This document shows, one piece after another, positions 1 through 11,468 of a DNA stretch of 64,000 nucleotides. The notes beneath the pieces were generated by a model, which saw only the letters and a list, made by a program, of their open reading frames with translations, did not search any database and was not told the DNA's origin. Each line of letters begins with the position of its first letter. Position 1 is the first letter of the stretch. Made by a program: the position numbers and the translations under genes. The DNA is from Azoarcus sp. (GTDB lineage: Bacteria > Pseudomonadota > Gammaproteobacteria > Burkholderiales > Rhodocyclaceae), in contig JAISPJ010000087.1 of assembly GCA_031274995.1 (NCBI GenBank), forward strand, positions 16,424 to 80,423, written 5' to 3'.

Positions 1-832
1 CGTCGGCGGTAGCCGTGGCGAGCGTCCCTGCCACCAGTTTGGGCGGCAGGGGGCAGGCGGCGGACAGCGACAGGACTTCCACGCCGCCTTCAGCGACGAG
101 TACCGTGTGTTCCCATTGCGCCGACAGGCTGCGGTCGCGGGTGACGATCGTCCAGCCGTCGGACAATTCCGAAATGGCGGCCTTGCCGGCATTTATCATC
201 GGCTCGATGGTAAAGATCATCCCCGGTTGGAGTTTGATGCCCGTGTCCGGTTTGCCGAAGTGCAGCACTTGCGGTTCTTCGTGGAACTTGCGCCCGATGC
301 CGTGCCCGCAGAATTCGCGTACCACCGAGAAACCATTGCCTTCCGCATGCCGCTGGATTGCATGGCCGATGTCGCCCAGGTGCGCGCCGGGCCGCACGGC
401 GGCAATGCCGAGCCACATACATTCATAAGCCGTCTGGCACAGACGTTTGGCGAGGATGGAAGCCTCGCCGACGATAAACATCCGGCTGGTGTCGCCGAAA
501 AAACCTGCCGGAGAAATGACAGTGACATCTATGTTGAGAATGTCGCCTTTCTTCAGCGGTTTTTCCCCGGGGATACCGTGACAGACCTGGTGGTTGAGCG
601 AAGTGCAGATCGAGGCGGGATAGGGGGTATAACCCGGCGGCGCATAATTGAGCGTGGCGGAGACCGTGCTCTGCGTTTTTTCCATGTATTCGCGGCACAG
701 GCGGTCCAGTTCGGCGGTCGTGACCCCGGTTCGGACGAATGGTGTAATGTAATCAAGCACTTCCGCTGCAAGACGGCAGGCGGTGCGCATCTCTTTTATC
801 TCTTCCGGTGTTTTTGGGATGGGCTTGCTCAT
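1..832 (-). CDS. map: Type I methionine aminopeptidase (3' end outside window)
   Basis: Removes the initiator methionine from nascent proteins in the cytosol. The reading frame runs from an ATG at 832 (MSKPIPKTPEE, with GGAG just upstream) leftward off the window edge, giving about 277 visible residues. The metal and active-site blocks of the family are visible in order: GDILNIDVTV, GFFGDTSRMF, CGHGIGRKFHEEP, IFTIEPMI and WEHTVLV. About 270 residues is usual, so the stop should lie just outside. In betaproteobacteria glnD often follows map; that neighbour would be off-window and is only inferred. Confidence 0.95.
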   Translation of the reverse strand, partial: MSKPIPKTPEEIKEMRTACRLAAEVLDYITPFVRTGVTTAELDRLCREYMEKTQSTVSATLNYAPPGYTPYPASICTSLNHQVCHGIPGEKPLKKGDILNIDVTVISPAGFFGDTSRMFIVGEASILAKRLCQTAYECMWLGIAAVRPGAHLGDIGHAIQRHAEGNGFSVVREFCGHGIGRKFHEEPQVLHFGKPDTGIKLQPGMIFTIEPMINAGKAAISELSDGWTIVTRDRSLSAQWEHTVLVAEGGVEVLSLSAACPLPPKLVAGTLATATAD

Positions 833-1012
833 CGCTCCGGCGCATACATGTTTGAAGATTGCAGGCTAACGCATATGGCGTGAGCGAGCAAATGCCGGGA
901 CGAGCGGATGGTCATATTTGAGCTTTGGCGCATGGAACAGGAAACCCTGTAAAGATGCGGGTTTCTCTCTCATGTGTTTGAGATTGAGGAGGCCTGGCCG
1001 GCACAGAATCAT

Positions 1013-1726
1013 TCAGGCGTAGGCATTCACCTTTTGTCCATTCGGACTCAGGCTGCGCTCGATAGCCTGTCCGAACGGGAGGCTGCGGTTCGCGCCGTTT
1101 TCCTGTGGCTGGCCCGCTGAATTTTTTTCCATGCTGGCTCGGGCGATTTCGGCGCGCGCCTCGGTGGCCATTTGTGATGCGGCGGCGGCAACAGCGCGAT
1201 CCTGGCCGGAGGGATCGGCAGGCGCGAGCGCGGCGGCGCGGATTTGCTGGGCTCGCGTGAGGGTTTCTTCCGGGGTACGCCCTTTAGAGGTGTCGATGCC
1301 GACTTCTCCGGCCACCGCGTAACGCTGTCCGTCCGGGCCGGTCTCATAGGAGAAGCTCGCGCCGGAAGTGACCAGGCTGCCCCCTGCGGCCATGTGCGCG
1401 GCCTCGTGCGCGCGCACGGCGCGGTCCGTGGATTTCAGTTCCTCGACCCGGCGAAGGTCGGTGGCGCTTGATTCTTCGGCGCGGGAATTGTCCGACTCTT
1501 GCGAGACGCCGTCACTGCGCGAGTCCGGCGAGAATACATCCCTTCCCTCTCCCCGTTCCGCGACTCGCACGGGCGCGTCGGAACGCCAGAGATTCGAGTA
1601 TGTTGAGGCTGTCTGGATCGCGTTGGCAACGGAGGATGAAAAACCGGAAATCAAGGTGAATACACGAAAAATAAAGAGAAAAAGAGAGTAAGCGGGCAGT
1701 CCGCCGCCATTTGGAGTCTGGATCAT
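1013..1726 (-). CDS. SprA-related putative metalloprotease
   Basis: A 237-residue protein with an HEAAH zinc-protease-like motif at residues 107-111 in the block VRAHEAAHMAAGG. Next come SYETGPDGQRYAVAGEVGID and a conserved segment with TPEETL and QIRAAALAP. That is the pattern of the SprA-related family, often annotated as putative metalloprotease CJM1_0395. The N-terminus has a hydrophobic stretch at about residues 11-28 that may be a signal or anchor. The middle (about 50-95) is polar and low in complexity. The substrate is unknown and no experimental function is implied. It stands alone, transcribed convergently to nothing obvious and divergently from ispD. Confidence 0.75.
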   Translation of the reverse strand: MIQTPNGGGLPAYSLFLFIFRVFTLISGFSSSVANAIQTASTYSNLWRSDAPVRVAERGEGRDVFSPDSRSDGVSQESDNSRAEESSATDLRRVEELKSTDRAVRAHEAAHMAAGGSLVTSGASFSYETGPDGQRYAVAGEVGIDTSKGRTPEETLTRAQQIRAAALAPADPSGQDRAVAAAASQMATEARAEIARASMEKNSAGQPQENGANRSLPFGQAIERSLSPNGQKVNAYA

Positions 1727-1814
1727 AACGTGGTGCGGTTAAAGCGGCTTCCTTGCCGATATGCGCGTTATTTCTCGGGCGGAGGAAGAAAGGTATCGTT
1801 GTAAAATACGTGGA

Positions 1815-2681
1815 ATGCAAAACCGACCTTCCAATACTCGCCATTTCGCCCTTGTGCCCGCTGCGGGGAGCGGCTCGCGCATGGGGGGCGAATTACCCAA
1901 GCAATACATGCCGTTGCTCGGCAGGCCACTGATCCATCACACGCTCGCTGCCCTGTGCGCACTGCCTGCCATCGAGCGGGTGTTTGTTGTGCTCTCGCTC
2001 AATGATTCCGAGTGGATGCGCCACGATTGGGGGGCTTTGGGTTCCCGTCTGATGCCGCTTGTTTGTGGCGGGCCGACGCGGGCCGATTCGGTGTTGGGCG
2101 GGTTGCGCGCCATCGAGGGCGAGGTCGCCGCCACAGACTGGGTATTGGTGCACGATGCCGCGCGCCCGTGTGTGGCGGGCTGGCAGATCGAAAAATTGAT
2201 GCGCGAACTGGCGCATGATGACTTGGGGGGGCTTCTGGCCGTGCCCGTGGCCGATACCCTCAAACGCACAGACGGGCGCCATTGCGTGGCGGATACCGTG
2301 GCGCGCGAAAATTTATGGTGTGCGCAGACCCCGCAGATGTTCCGCTACGCGATGTTGCGCCGCGCGCTGGAAAATGCGCGGGATGTCACCGACGAATCCG
2401 CGGCCATCGAGGCTGCCGGTCTGCGTCCCAGGCTCATCGAGGGAGATGCCTCCAATCTCAAGGTCACGCGGCCATTCGATCTTCTTCTTGCGGAATGGAT
2501 ACTGCGCCGCCGCGAGGAAGAAGAGGGGAAGAAAAAAATAGTTGAACACGTCTCGAACGCTGACCTCGCCATTCATGGCGAGGTCAGCGGGACGAACGTT
2601 TATGGAGCCGAAGGCTCCCATGGACCATATCGGGGAATCCCCGGCCTTCAGGCCGGGGGGACTCAAAAGGATCTGTCATGA
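1815..2681 (+). CDS. ispD: 2-C-methyl-D-erythritol 4-phosphate cytidylyltransferase with repeat-derived C-terminus
   Basis: Third step of the MEP isoprenoid pathway: joins CTP and MEP to form CDP-ME. The nucleotide-binding loop AAGSGSRMG is at residues 16-24, followed by [25 protein letters not shown] and [12 protein letters not shown] chose the ATG at 1815; an in-frame ATG at 1761 would add 18 residues with no family similarity. The family core ends near residue 242 (position 2540). The last 46 residues are encoded by a dispersed 125-bp repeat inserted in frame, so the protein is 288 residues against the usual 225-240. Its stop overlaps the ispF start (ATGA), so the two are probably translationally coupled. 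Confidence 0.93.
   Translation: MQNRPSNTRHFALVPAAGSGSRMGGELPKQYMPLLGRPLIHHTLAALCALPAIERVFVVLSLNDSEWMRHDWGALGSRLMPLVCGGPTRADSVLGGLRAIEGEVAATDWVLVHDAARPCVAGWQIEKLMRELAHDDLGGLLAVPVADTLKRTDGRHCVADTVARENLWCAQTPQMFRYAMLRRALENARDVTDESAAIEAAGLRPRLIEGDASNLKVTRPFDLLLAEWILRRREEEEGKKKIVEHVSNADLAIHGEVSGTNVYGAEGSHGPYRGIPGLQAGGTQKDLS
2543..2668 (+). repeat. Dispersed hairpin element A, copy 1 (inside the ispD 3' end)
   Basis: About 125 bp starting TTGAACACG and ending GGACTCAAAA, also present at 19729-19853 and, inverted, at 33779-33903. It contains three hairpins: a 12-bp perfect stem (CTGACCTCGCCA, loop TTCA, TGGCGAGGTCAG), GGAGCC-GAA-GGCTCC, and CCCCGGCC-TTCA-GGCCGGGG. This copy is read as protein at the end of ispD. 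Confidence 0.85.
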
Positions 2682-3169
2682 AATGTGCCATTCGCGTTGG
2701 CCAGGGGTTTGATGTTCATGTTTTTGCTGAGGGGCGCCCCTTGATTCTTGGCGGCGTCACTATTCCGTTCGAGCGTAGATTGCTCGGGTATTCCGATGCC
2801 GACGTGTTGTTGCACGCTGTTATTGATGCGTTGCTCGGCGCGGCAGGGCAGGGGGATATCGGGCGGATATTCCCCGATACCGACTCACGTTACAAGGGCG
2901 CGGATAGCCGTGCGCTGTTGCGCATGGTGTCCGTCAGAGTGTGGGAAGCGGGGTGGGAAGTAGGCAATGTCGATGCTACGGTCATCTGCGAGATTCCGAA
3001 GATACAGCCCTACGCAGCCCGGATGGCGGCCAATATTGCCGACGACCTCAACATCGAGCCGGGCGCCGTTAACGTCAAGGGAAAAACAACCGAAGAACTC
3101 GGCTTCACGGGCCGTGGCGAGGGCATCGCCGCTCAGGCCGTGGCTGTGCTGCTGCGGCGACCCGCATGA
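2678..3169 (+). CDS. ispF: 2-C-methyl-D-erythritol 2,4-cyclodiphosphate synthase
   Basis: Cyclises CDP-ME 2-phosphate to MEcPP in the MEP pathway, acting as a trimer with a divalent metal at each interface. At 163 residues it has full family length. The metal site GFDVHVF is at residues 10-16, and the downstream [17 protein letters not shown] and [11 protein letters not shown] are the usual signatures. The C-terminus carries the [21 protein letters not shown] ending (here [19 protein letters not shown]). The start overlaps the ispD stop by 4 nt and the stop overlaps the next start by 4 nt, so the three genes form a tight operon. Confidence 0.97.
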   Translation: MKCAIRVGQGFDVHVFAEGRPLILGGVTIPFERRLLGYSDADVLLHAVIDALLGAAGQGDIGRIFPDTDSRYKGADSRALLRMVSVRVWEAGWEVGNVDATVICEIPKIQPYAARMAANIADDLNIEPGAVNVKGKTTEELGFTGRGEGIAAQAVAVLLRRPA

Positions 3170-5094
3170 GCAAAGGGCAGGCGAGGGCGCTCCCGGAATC
3201 CATCCTCCCGTCTTTTCCCTCGGTTGTTCCAGCCCCTTTCCTGCCCATGTCACGCCCCGAGATGGACGCGCGGGGTTGGGAGGCGTGTGATGTCATTCTC
3301 GTGACGGGTGACGCCTACGTCGACCATCCCAGCTTTGGCATGGCGCTCGTGGGGCGGCTGTTGGAAGCGCACGGCTGGAAGGTGGGCATCATCAGCCAGC
3401 CGGACTGGCGTTCTGCCGAGGCTTTCCGCGCCCTGGGACGCCCGCGCCTGTATTTTGGCGTCACTGCCGGGAACATGGACTCGATGGTCAACCGCTACAC
3501 CTCCGAGAAAAAAATCCGCTCTGACGATGCCTACACCCTAGGCGGCGAATCCGGCAAGCGCCCCGACCGTGCCGTTACCGTGTACGCCCAACGTGCGCGG
3601 GAAGCCTTTCCGGGCGCCACCGTGGTCATCGGTTCCATCGAAGCCAGCCTGCGCCGCATTGCCCATTACGACTACTGGAGCGACACTGTGCGGCGCTCCG
3701 TGCTGGCGGATTCCAAGGCCGACATTCTTCTTTACGGAAATGCCGAACGGGCGCTCATCGACTTCACGCGGCGGCTCGATGCGGGCGAAAAAGCCGCCGG
3801 TATCCGCGATTTGCGCGGCACGGCCTTCATGGTGCCGCCCGGTTGGCGCCCTGAAGGCTGGACGGAGATCGATGCCACTACGCCGCGCGGGTCCCCGGCA
3901 CAAAAAACGGATCGCGCCCGCAGCGTCATCCGGCTGCCATCCTTCGAGCAGGTCAAGGCTGACCCGTTGCGCTACGCCCACGCCTCACGGGTCTTCCATC
4001 TTGAATCCAACCCCGGCAACGCCCGTGCGCTGACGCAACGCCACGGCGAAGGGCCGGGTGCGAGGGATGTGTGGCTCAACCCGCCGCCACTGCCGCTATC
4101 GACCATCGAGATGGATTTCGTCTATGGGCTGCCCTATGCCCGCCGCCCGCATCCGGCCTATGGCGGCGCACGCATCCCTGCCTGGGAGATGATCCGATTC
4201 TCCATCAACATCATGCGTGGCTGCTTCGGGGGATGTACTTTCTGTTCCATTACGGAACACGAAGGCCGCCTCATCCAGAGCCGCTCAAAGGAATCCATCC
4301 TGCGCGAAATCGCGGATATCCGCGCCCATACGCCGGGTTTCAAGGGGCACATCACCGACCTCGGCGGCCCCACCGCCAACATGTACCGGATGGCTTGCCG
4401 GGACAAACGCGCTGAGGCCGCCTGCCGCAGGTTGTCCTGCGTCTGGCCCGTTGCCTGTCCCCGGCTCGAAACCAGCCATGCCCCATTGATTGCGCTCTAC
4501 CGTGCCGCCCGCGATGTGCCGGGAGTCAAAAAAGTAACCATCGCCTCCGGCGTGCGCTACGACCTTGCCGTGCGGTCTCCCGAATACATCACTGAGTTGG
4601 CAGCGCACCATGTCTCCGGCCTGCTGAAAATCGCGCCCGAACACAGCGAGCCGGCCCCGCTCGCCGCGATGATGAAACCGTCAATCGACACTTTCGACGC
4701 CTTTGCCGCGTTTTTCGACCGCGCCAGCCGCCGTGCGGGCAAAAAGCAGCATCTCGTCCCGTACTTTATTGCCGCCCATCCCGGCGCGACGGACGAAGAC
4801 ATGTTCCGGCTCATGCGCTGGTTGCAAGCGCGCGGCTTTCGCCCGGACCAGGTGCAAACCTTTCTGCCCGCGCCGCTCACCCTCGCCACGGCCATGTATC
4901 ACAGCGGTTTCAACCCGTTGAAGGGCATGACGCCTGTCCCGGAATCCATTTTCTGTGCGCGTGGCGAACGGCATAGAAGACTTCACAAGGCGTTCCTGCG
5001 CTGGCATGACCCCGCCAACGCGCCACTGCTGCGCGAGGCGCTTGGGAAGATCCCCTCCAGGGAGAGGAATCGCAAGCTGCTATTGATGTTTTAG
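3166..5094 (+). CDS. YgiQ-family radical SAM protein
   Basis: A 642-residue iron-sulfur enzyme family with no firmly assigned reaction. The radical SAM cysteines CX3CX2C are at residues 353-360 in [11 protein letters not shown]. The N-terminal B12-binding-like region opens [17 protein letters not shown], and [20 protein letters not shown] is a strong YgiQ signature. [12 protein letters not shown] and [17 protein letters not shown] follow. Many members are 700 residues or more, so the basic C-terminal tail is shorter here; the end at RNRKLLLMF looks natural. The ATG overlaps the ispF stop. The stop is immediately next to the cysE stop on the other strand, leaving no room for a terminator between them. 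Confidence 0.93.
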   Translation: MSKGQARALPESILPSFPSVVPAPFLPMSRPEMDARGWEACDVILVTGDAYVDHPSFGMALVGRLLEAHGWKVGIISQPDWRSAEAFRALGRPRLYFGVTAGNMDSMVNRYTSEKKIRSDDAYTLGGESGKRPDRAVTVYAQRAREAFPGATVVIGSIEASLRRIAHYDYWSDTVRRSVLADSKADILLYGNAERALIDFTRRLDAGEKAAGIRDLRGTAFMVPPGWRPEGWTEIDATTPRGSPAQKTDRARSVIRLPSFEQVKADPLRYAHASRVFHLESNPGNARALTQRHGEGPGARDVWLNPPPLPLSTIEMDFVYGLPYARRPHPAYGGARIPAWEMIRFSINIMRGCFGGCTFCSITEHEGRLIQSRSKESILREIADIRAHTPGFKGHITDLGGPTANMYRMACRDKRAEAACRRLSCVWPVACPRLETSHAPLIALYRAARDVPGVKKVTIASGVRYDLAVRSPEYITELAAHHVSGLLKIAPEHSEPAPLAAMMKPSIDTFDAFAAFFDRASRRAGKKQHLVPYFIAAHPGATDEDMFRLMRWLQARGFRPDQVQTFLPAPLTLATAMYHSGFNPLKGMTPVPESIFCARGERHRRLHKAFLRWHDPANAPLLREALGKIPSRERNRKLLLMF

Positions 5095-5862
5095 TCATTC
5101 CACCATTTTCGACAATTCATCGGCGTTGAAATCATTCTTCGGCTCTGCTGCCGGGCCAAGGTGAATACCCGCTTGCGCAAGCCGTTCGATGAGAAGGTTG
5201 AAGCGGCGGTCCGTATCGGTCACATGGTCGAGCAGGCCGTGAACGGCACGTGCCAGCGGATCGTCCATGTTGCGCGTGACGCCATAGGCGGTAAAGCCGT
5301 CTTGTTCCGCCGGGGATTCGAGACCGGGGCCAGTGTCCGGTTTGCGGTCAGGGTCGAGGATGTGGGCCGGGTTCCCCACTGCCGTGGCTCCGGCAGGCAC
5401 GGGCTTGATGACGACCGCGTTGGAACCGATCCGTGCGCCGTCACCGATTTCAAATCCGCCAAGCACTTTTGCGCCCGCGCCGACTACGACGCCGCGCCCG
5501 AGCGTGGGATGGCGCTTGGTGCCACGGTAGAGCGAAGTGCCACCGAGAGTTACGCCCTGGTAGATGGTGCTGTCGTCGCCGACGCTGGCAGTTTCTCCAA
5601 TCACTACGCCCATGCCGTGGTCGATGAACACACGACGCCCGACCACCGCTGCCGGATGGATTTCGATGCCGGTCAAAAAACGCCCGATATGGCTGATAAA
5701 ACGGCCTAACCAAAAAAAGCGCCGCCGCCAGGCCGCATGCGCGAGACGGTGGAGAACGAGGGCATGGATGCCGGGATAACAAGTAAGCACTTCCCAGGTT
5801 GAACGCGCGGCTGGATCACGCTCACGCACGCTGGCCAAATCTTCACGTAGACGCTCGAACAT
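5095..5862 (-). CDS. cysE: Serine O-acetyltransferase
   Basis: Acetylates L-serine with acetyl-CoA, the committed step of cysteine synthesis. The ATG at 5862 ([20 protein letters not shown]) gives 255 residues, the usual length; the frame stays open upstream but that part has no family similarity. The left-handed beta-helix hexapeptide repeats start at [19 protein letters not shown], with the catalytic HG and GVTLGGT, and end at VGNPAHILD. It lies 94 bp behind trmJ on the same strand, the common trmJ-cysE order. Confidence 0.96.
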   Translation of the reverse strand: MFERLREDLASVRERDPAARSTWEVLTCYPGIHALVLHRLAHAAWRRRFFWLGRFISHIGRFLTGIEIHPAAVVGRRVFIDHGMGVVIGETASVGDDSTIYQGVTLGGTSLYRGTKRHPTLGRGVVVGAGAKVLGGFEIGDGARIGSNAVVIKPVPAGATAVGNPAHILDPDRKPDTGPGLESPAEQDGFTAYGVTRNMDDPLARAVHGLLDHVTDTDRRFNLLIERLAQAGIHLGPAAEPKNDFNADELSKMVE

Positions 5863-5956
5863 GGAAGTGCTTCCCGATATTTTGTTTGCAGGGAGGATGT
5901 TGCCACCCGTCGATGAAAAAATCCCGCTCATGCGGCAGAGCCTTGGGGCGTTCATT

Positions 5957-6739
5957 CTACTGTTTCTGCCGTGTGGCCTTGATACCCGTATCGAAACTGG
6001 CAAGAATGCCTCGCAGGATGGCGATTTCTTCTTTTTCAAGCCGTGCACGGCCAAAAAGTCGCCGTAGCTTTGGCATGAGACGGCGGGGTTTGTCGGGGTC
6101 AAGAAAGCCGCTTGCTTCGATGCTCGACTTCAGATGGGAAAAAAATTTTTCGATCTCATCATTCGTAGCCGGCTCGGGCAAGGGTTCGGCGGGAAGAAAA
6201 GGCGTGCCGCCAGTTTGCTCCATTGCCGCCAGGCGCAACTCGTAACACATCAACTGTATTGCCGCGCCAAGATTGAGCGAAGCATACGCAGGGTTGGCCG
6301 GAATCGTTACCGGCAACGCGCAAAGCCCCAATTCTTCGTTGGAGAGGCCGCTCGCCTCGTTACCGAATACCAGGGCCACTTCGCCGCTTGTGTTTTGGCT
6401 CCATTGCACGAGTTCGGCGGCGGCGGCACGAGGGTCGAGCCTTGTTGCCGACAAATCCCGCCGCCGGGCCGTCAATCCTGCCGTGAACACGGTTCCTGAG
6501 AGCGCCTCTTGCAAGGAGTCGGCCACGCGCGCGCTACCGAGTATGTCCACCGCGCCGCAAGCGCGTGCCTCGGCTACGGGGTCTGGAAAGGAAGCCGGGG
6601 AAACCAGCCAGAGGCGGCTCAACCCCATCGTTTTCATCGCCCGCGCCGCAGCGCCGATATTGCCGGGATGAGAAGGGCGGGAGAGCACCACGCGGACGCG
6701 GTCGAGCACGGAGAGGCCGTTCATATTAGAATTATCCAT
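5957..6739 (-). CDS. trmJ: tRNA (cytidine/uridine-2'-O-)-methyltransferase TrmJ
   Basis: SPOUT-class RNA methyltransferase, expected to 2'-O-methylate position 32 of tRNA anticodon loops. The ATG at 6739 ([19 protein letters not shown]) gives 260 residues. Group-specific blocks are visible: [20 protein letters not shown] near the N-terminus, [15 protein letters not shown] with the catalytic motif, and [19 protein letters not shown] forming the trefoil-knot SAM site. It is divergent from suhB, with only 34 bp between the two chosen starts, so the promoters must overlap. Confidence 0.95.
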   Translation of the reverse strand: MDNSNMNGLSVLDRVRVVLSRPSHPGNIGAAARAMKTMGLSRLWLVSPASFPDPVAEARACGAVDILGSARVADSLQEALSGTVFTAGLTARRRDLSATRLDPRAAAAELVQWSQNTSGEVALVFGNEASGLSNEELGLCALPVTIPANPAYASLNLGAAIQLMCYELRLAAMEQTGGTPFLPAEPLPEPATNDEIEKFFSHLKSSIEASGFLDPDKPRRLMPKLRRLFGRARLEKEEIAILRGILASFDTGIKATRQKQ

Positions 6740-6773
6740 TGTCTGCCTAATGCCTGGAACGGTTTTTCTCCGA

Positions 6774-7604
6774 ATGCGCCTCAATATCGACCCTGCTGTC
6801 AACATTGCCGTCAAAGCCGCGCGCCGCGCCGCGTCCATCATCAATCAGGCCGCCAATCAGTTGGAACTGCTCAATATTGAGACCAAGGCCCACAATGATT
6901 TTGTCACCGAAGTCGACCGCGCTGCCGAGGTGGCCATCGTCGACATCCTGCGCGAAGCTTTCCCGGATCACGGCATTCTAGCAGAGGAGTCAGGCCGCTC
7001 CGGGGCCGGGGACGAGCGTGGAGCCGAGTACGTATGGATGATCGATCCGCTGGACGGCACGACAAACTTCATCCACGGCTTTCCGCAGTACGCGGTCTCC
7101 CTCGCGCTCACCCGCAAGGGCATGCCCGAACACGCGGTCATTTTCGATCCGGTTTCCAACGAACTCTTTACCGCCTCGCGCGGACGCGGCGCGTACATGA
7201 ATGATCGCCGTATCCGCGTCTCACGCCGTCAGCGTCTGGCCGATGCCCTGCTCGGCACAGGCTTTCCGTTTCGCCAGTTCATGCACGTCGATGCCTATCT
7301 CGCCATGTTCCGCGAGCTTTCGCAAAGGAGCGTCGGCCTGCGCCGGGCCGGCGCGGCGGCGCTTGACCTCGCCTATGTCGCCAGCGGCAGGTTGGACGGT
7401 TTCTGGGAAATCGGCCTCTCGCCATGGGATATGGCTGCCGGTGCGCTGCTTATCCAGGAAGCGGGCGGGTTCGTCGCGGATTTCGATGGCGAGGGGGATT
7501 ATCTCAAGAGCGGCAACATCGTTGCCGGAACGCCCAAGGTATTCACGGAACTGCTGCTTGTCGTTCAGTCGTGCTGGAATGCAAGGGGTAGTGTAGCCTG
7601 TTGA
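6774..7604 (+). CDS. suhB: Inositol-1-monophosphatase family protein (SuhB-like)
   Basis: Mg-dependent phosphatase of the FIG superfamily. In enterobacteria SuhB also acts in rRNA antitermination complexes, which is family knowledge and not shown here. I chose the ATG at 6774 ([19 protein letters not shown]), giving 276 residues; an ATG at 6750 would add eight residues. Metal-site motifs are [32 protein letters not shown] and, near the C-terminus, [17 protein letters not shown]. It is divergent from trmJ, as in many betaproteobacteria. The last residues after [10 protein letters not shown] are unusual and may reflect a shifted stop. Confidence 0.94.
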   Translation: MRLNIDPAVNIAVKAARRAASIINQAANQLELLNIETKAHNDFVTEVDRAAEVAIVDILREAFPDHGILAEESGRSGAGDERGAEYVWMIDPLDGTTNFIHGFPQYAVSLALTRKGMPEHAVIFDPVSNELFTASRGRGAYMNDRRIRVSRRQRLADALLGTGFPFRQFMHVDAYLAMFRELSQRSVGLRRAGAAALDLAYVASGRLDGFWEIGLSPWDMAAGALLIQEAGGFVADFDGEGDYLKSGNIVAGTPKVFTELLLVVQSCWNARGSVAC

Positions 7605-7760
7605 TTATCTGGAAGAATCATCGCCTTTCAGGCGGGGAGGGGGTAACGGGTTTGTTATCCTTGCATGCTTTCTGTTATTTTTTCACGCCGCTTGGTGTGG
7701 CGCGCTCCCTTCTTTCACGGCGATGGTCGATAATCAAGGCCATATCTGTGGAATTCCACC

Positions 7761-8612
7761 ATGCATTCTGCCCAGGAACTTGTCGCTTACGTCGAGTCGC
7801 TTGCCGCTCTGCCATCGGTGTATTACCAGGTTCGCGAGCAGCTTGAGTCGCCAGAAGGCTCTATCGGGAGAGTGGCGGGCCTGATAGAGACGGATCCCGC
7901 GCTCACGGCCGGGGTCCTGAAACTCGTGAACAGCGCCTTCTACGGATTGAACCGCAAAATCGAAAGCGTCGAGCGCGCCATTCCCGTTCTCGGCTTTCGG
8001 CAGACGCATGAATTGGTGCTGGCCATTACAATCGGCAACGTGTTTGACGGTATCCGTCCTCAGTACATGGACATGAGACGATACTGGATCGGGTGCATGA
8101 TTACCGCGCTGACTGCGCGCGAACTGGCGCACCTGACCTGCAATCCCGCTGCCGGACGTTTATTCATCGTTGGCCTTCTGGCTGACATTGGCCACATGGT
8201 GATGTACCAGACCGTGCCCGAACTGACTGTTGCGGCCATCTCCGAAGCTGAAGCCGGAAATGAACCGCTCTTTGAAGTCGAACGCCGCATCGTCGGCTGC
8301 GATTCGGCGGAAGTCGGCGCGGCATTGATGGACAACTGGAGGTTGCCTTCGAGTTTTGCTGAAATCATTGGTGCGCAATTCACACCTCGGCTGGCAGGCA
8401 AACATGTCGTCGAAGCGGAATTGCTTCATGTCGCGCTCGCGGTCAGCATGGCCGACCGCTATGACGAGTCGAGCAAACAGGCGCTTGAGCGCATTGACCC
8501 GCACATCTGGAACAGCATCGGGCTGAATCTCGGCAGCTTTTCACGTATCCGCGAAATGGTCGAGATGCACCTAAGTTCATGCATCACCATGCTTTTCCCC
8601 AAAGCGGCCTGA
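7761..8612 (+). CDS. HDOD domain protein
   Basis: A 283-residue single-domain HDOD protein, starting MHSAQELVAYVESLAALPSVY. HDOD domains resemble HD phosphohydrolases without the full catalytic set and serve as scaffolds in signalling. The typical block LIETDPALTAGVLKLVNSAFYGL is near residues 42-64, followed by ERAIPVLGFRQTHELVLAITIG and the helical AGRLFIVGLLADIGHMVMYQ. No attached receiver, GGDEF or kinase domain is present, so its partner cannot be read from the sequence. The 156 bp upstream hold a small hairpin (CGCCTTTCAGGCG near 7620) and no other gene. Confidence 0.88.
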   Translation: MHSAQELVAYVESLAALPSVYYQVREQLESPEGSIGRVAGLIETDPALTAGVLKLVNSAFYGLNRKIESVERAIPVLGFRQTHELVLAITIGNVFDGIRPQYMDMRRYWIGCMITALTARELAHLTCNPAAGRLFIVGLLADIGHMVMYQTVPELTVAAISEAEAGNEPLFEVERRIVGCDSAEVGAALMDNWRLPSSFAEIIGAQFTPRLAGKHVVEAELLHVALAVSMADRYDESSKQALERIDPHIWNSIGLNLGSFSRIREMVEMHLSSCITMLFPKAA

Positions 8613-8685
8613 CAATCCCTTGTTTCATGAGACTTGGTGCGTTGCATCAATCAGCGTTTTGTGATAGAAATAAAAGGTTGTCTAA

Positions 8686-10032
<1,347 letters not shown>

Positions 10033-10060
10033 AAGCCTTTTGGTTTGTTTTAAAAACAAT

Positions 10061-10102
10061 AAAAAAACACCCTCGCACAGAGATATGCGAGGGTGTTTTT
10101 TT
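10061..10102 (+). terminator. Rho-independent terminator after gdhA
   Basis: Stem AACACCCTCGCA with TGCGAGGGTGTT around the loop CAGAGATA, an A-run before it and TTTTTTT after it, so it could work in both directions. It starts 28 bp behind the gdhA stop. Confidence 0.9.
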
Positions 10103-10129
10103 GTGGTCGCGCCCAGCATGGGCGCATAC

Positions 10130-10189
10130 ATAAAGCCTCCCTCCCGAGGGAGGGGGCACGCCGAAGGCGTGACGCAGCGAGTTGCGGCT
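10130..10189. repeat. Dispersed palindromic repeat B, copy 1
   Basis: A 60-bp unit beginning ATAAAGCCTCCCTCCCGAGG, matched at 63358-63417 with about four mismatches. It contains the palindromes CCTCCCTCCCGAGGGAGG and CACGCCGAAGGCGTG. It lies between the gdhA terminator and the end of the convergent antiporter gene, a typical REP-like location. Confidence 0.8.
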
Positions 10190-10193
10190 TTGC

Positions 10194-11468
10194 CTAAATA
10201 AACCGGAACGCAACAATCGCCACCAGGGTTGGCAGGGCGGCTGCGGCGAACAGGCCGAGCGGGCTGACCCTGCCTCCTTTGAAATACCCTTGCAGGATGG
10301 AGATTCCCGCCGGATTGGGGGCATTGGCGATCACCGTGAGCCCACCGCCCGTGACTGCGCCTGTCACCAGCGCGTATTTGAATTCGTCCGACAAGCCTTG
10401 CACCAGTGATCCCAGATAAGTCAGGGCGGCGTTGTCCGTGACTGCCGTCAGTGCCGTGGCGCCGTAATATACGGCAGTAGAGTCCATCGACGAAAGCAAT
10501 GGCTGCAACCACCATAGCTGCTGCCCACCGAGCGTCACCAGCCCGGCCAGGAAACAGCTCACCATCAGACTTTCCCGCAGGATCAGCCGATCCTGGAAAT
10601 GGGGATAAGCACGGGCAAATGCCAGGAACAGCAACAGGATGCCGATGAACACGTGCGGATGGTGGGCGAAGAGCACGATCAGGCTCAGGAATGCCAGATG
10701 CAGCGCGATGACCAAGGTGGGGACGTTGTTGTGCCCGCTCTGGCCTTCAACCGAAAACTGGCGCAATTCCTTGCGGAAAATCAGGCTGGCGGCCAGCGCG
10801 TTGATGAATACGGCCAGTGCGCTGCGCCAGCCGATGTGGGACAACATGAACCAACTGTCCCATTGCCAGGTATGCGCCACCATCAGCACCGGCGGAGCCG
10901 CGAAGTTGGTGAGCGTGCCGCCGATGGAGACGTTGACGAACAGCACGCCGAGGGTGGCATACATCAGGCGTGAAGACATTGCCTTGCGGTAATACGCCTC
11001 CCTCAGGATCATCGCGGCCAGCGCCATGGCGGCGGGTTCGGTGATGAAGGATGACAACAGCGAAACCACGGACAGGACAGTGAAATAGAACGCGATGGCG
11101 CGCGGCATGGGCAATATGCGGGAGATGGCCTGTACGATGGCGGAAGCGAAAAGAAGCACCGGCCTGCTTGCCGCCACGATCATGATGGCCAGCACGAACA
11201 GCGGCTCGGTGAAATTGCGGGTCTCCAGGTATTCCGTGACGGCGCGGAAAGAGCCAGTTTCCGTTCCGATGGCAGTCAGCGCGGTGAAGACGAGCAACAT
11301 GCCGGCCCAGAAACCGAAGACAAATTCCACCTCGGCGAACAGTTCCCACAGCCCCGCATGTGAAGGAAATTTTTTTGCCAGCCGCGCGATAAAACTGACA
11401 GAAAAGGTATGCAGGATGGCGATGGCGAACAGGAGCGTGCCGGTGATCTGGAGGGGCGAGGGGTTCAT
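10194..11468 (-). CDS. Putative Na+/H+ antiporter, multi-pass membrane protein
   Basis: A hydrophobic 424-residue protein starting MNPSPLQITGTLLFAIAILH, with around ten predicted membrane segments. The pattern fits the putative sodium/proton antiporter family PF07399: SFIARLAKKFPSHAG, LWELFAEVEFVFGFWAG, SIGGTLTNFAAPPVLMVA and the C-terminal VTGAVTGGGLTVIANAPNPA. The last resembles the NAPN motif of ion transporter superfamily members. The ATG overlaps the glnE stop by 4 nt (ATGA), so translation is probably coupled to glnE. Ion specificity cannot be read from sequence. Confidence 0.82.
   Translation of the reverse strand: MNPSPLQITGTLLFAIAILHTFSVSFIARLAKKFPSHAGLWELFAEVEFVFGFWAGMLLVFTALTAIGTETGSFRAVTEYLETRNFTEPLFVLAIMIVAASRPVLLFASAIVQAISRILPMPRAIAFYFTVLSVVSLLSSFITEPAAMALAAMILREAYYRKAMSSRLMYATLGVLFVNVSIGGTLTNFAAPPVLMVAHTWQWDSWFMLSHIGWRSALAVFINALAASLIFRKELRQFSVEGQSGHNNVPTLVIALHLAFLSLIVLFAHHPHVFIGILLLFLAFARAYPHFQDRLILRESLMVSCFLAGLVTLGGQQLWWLQPLLSSMDSTAVYYGATALTAVTDNAALTYLGSLVQGLSDEFKYALVTGAVTGGGLTVIANAPNPAGISILQGYFKGGRVSPLGLFAAAALPTLVAIVAFRFI

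Noticed and set aside
7601..7846. 81-residue frame between suhB and the HDOD gene, and a possible degenerate element A hairpin near 7620
   Set aside because: No Shine-Dalgarno or similarity, and it overlaps the HDOD start; the hairpin is too short to assign to the repeat family.
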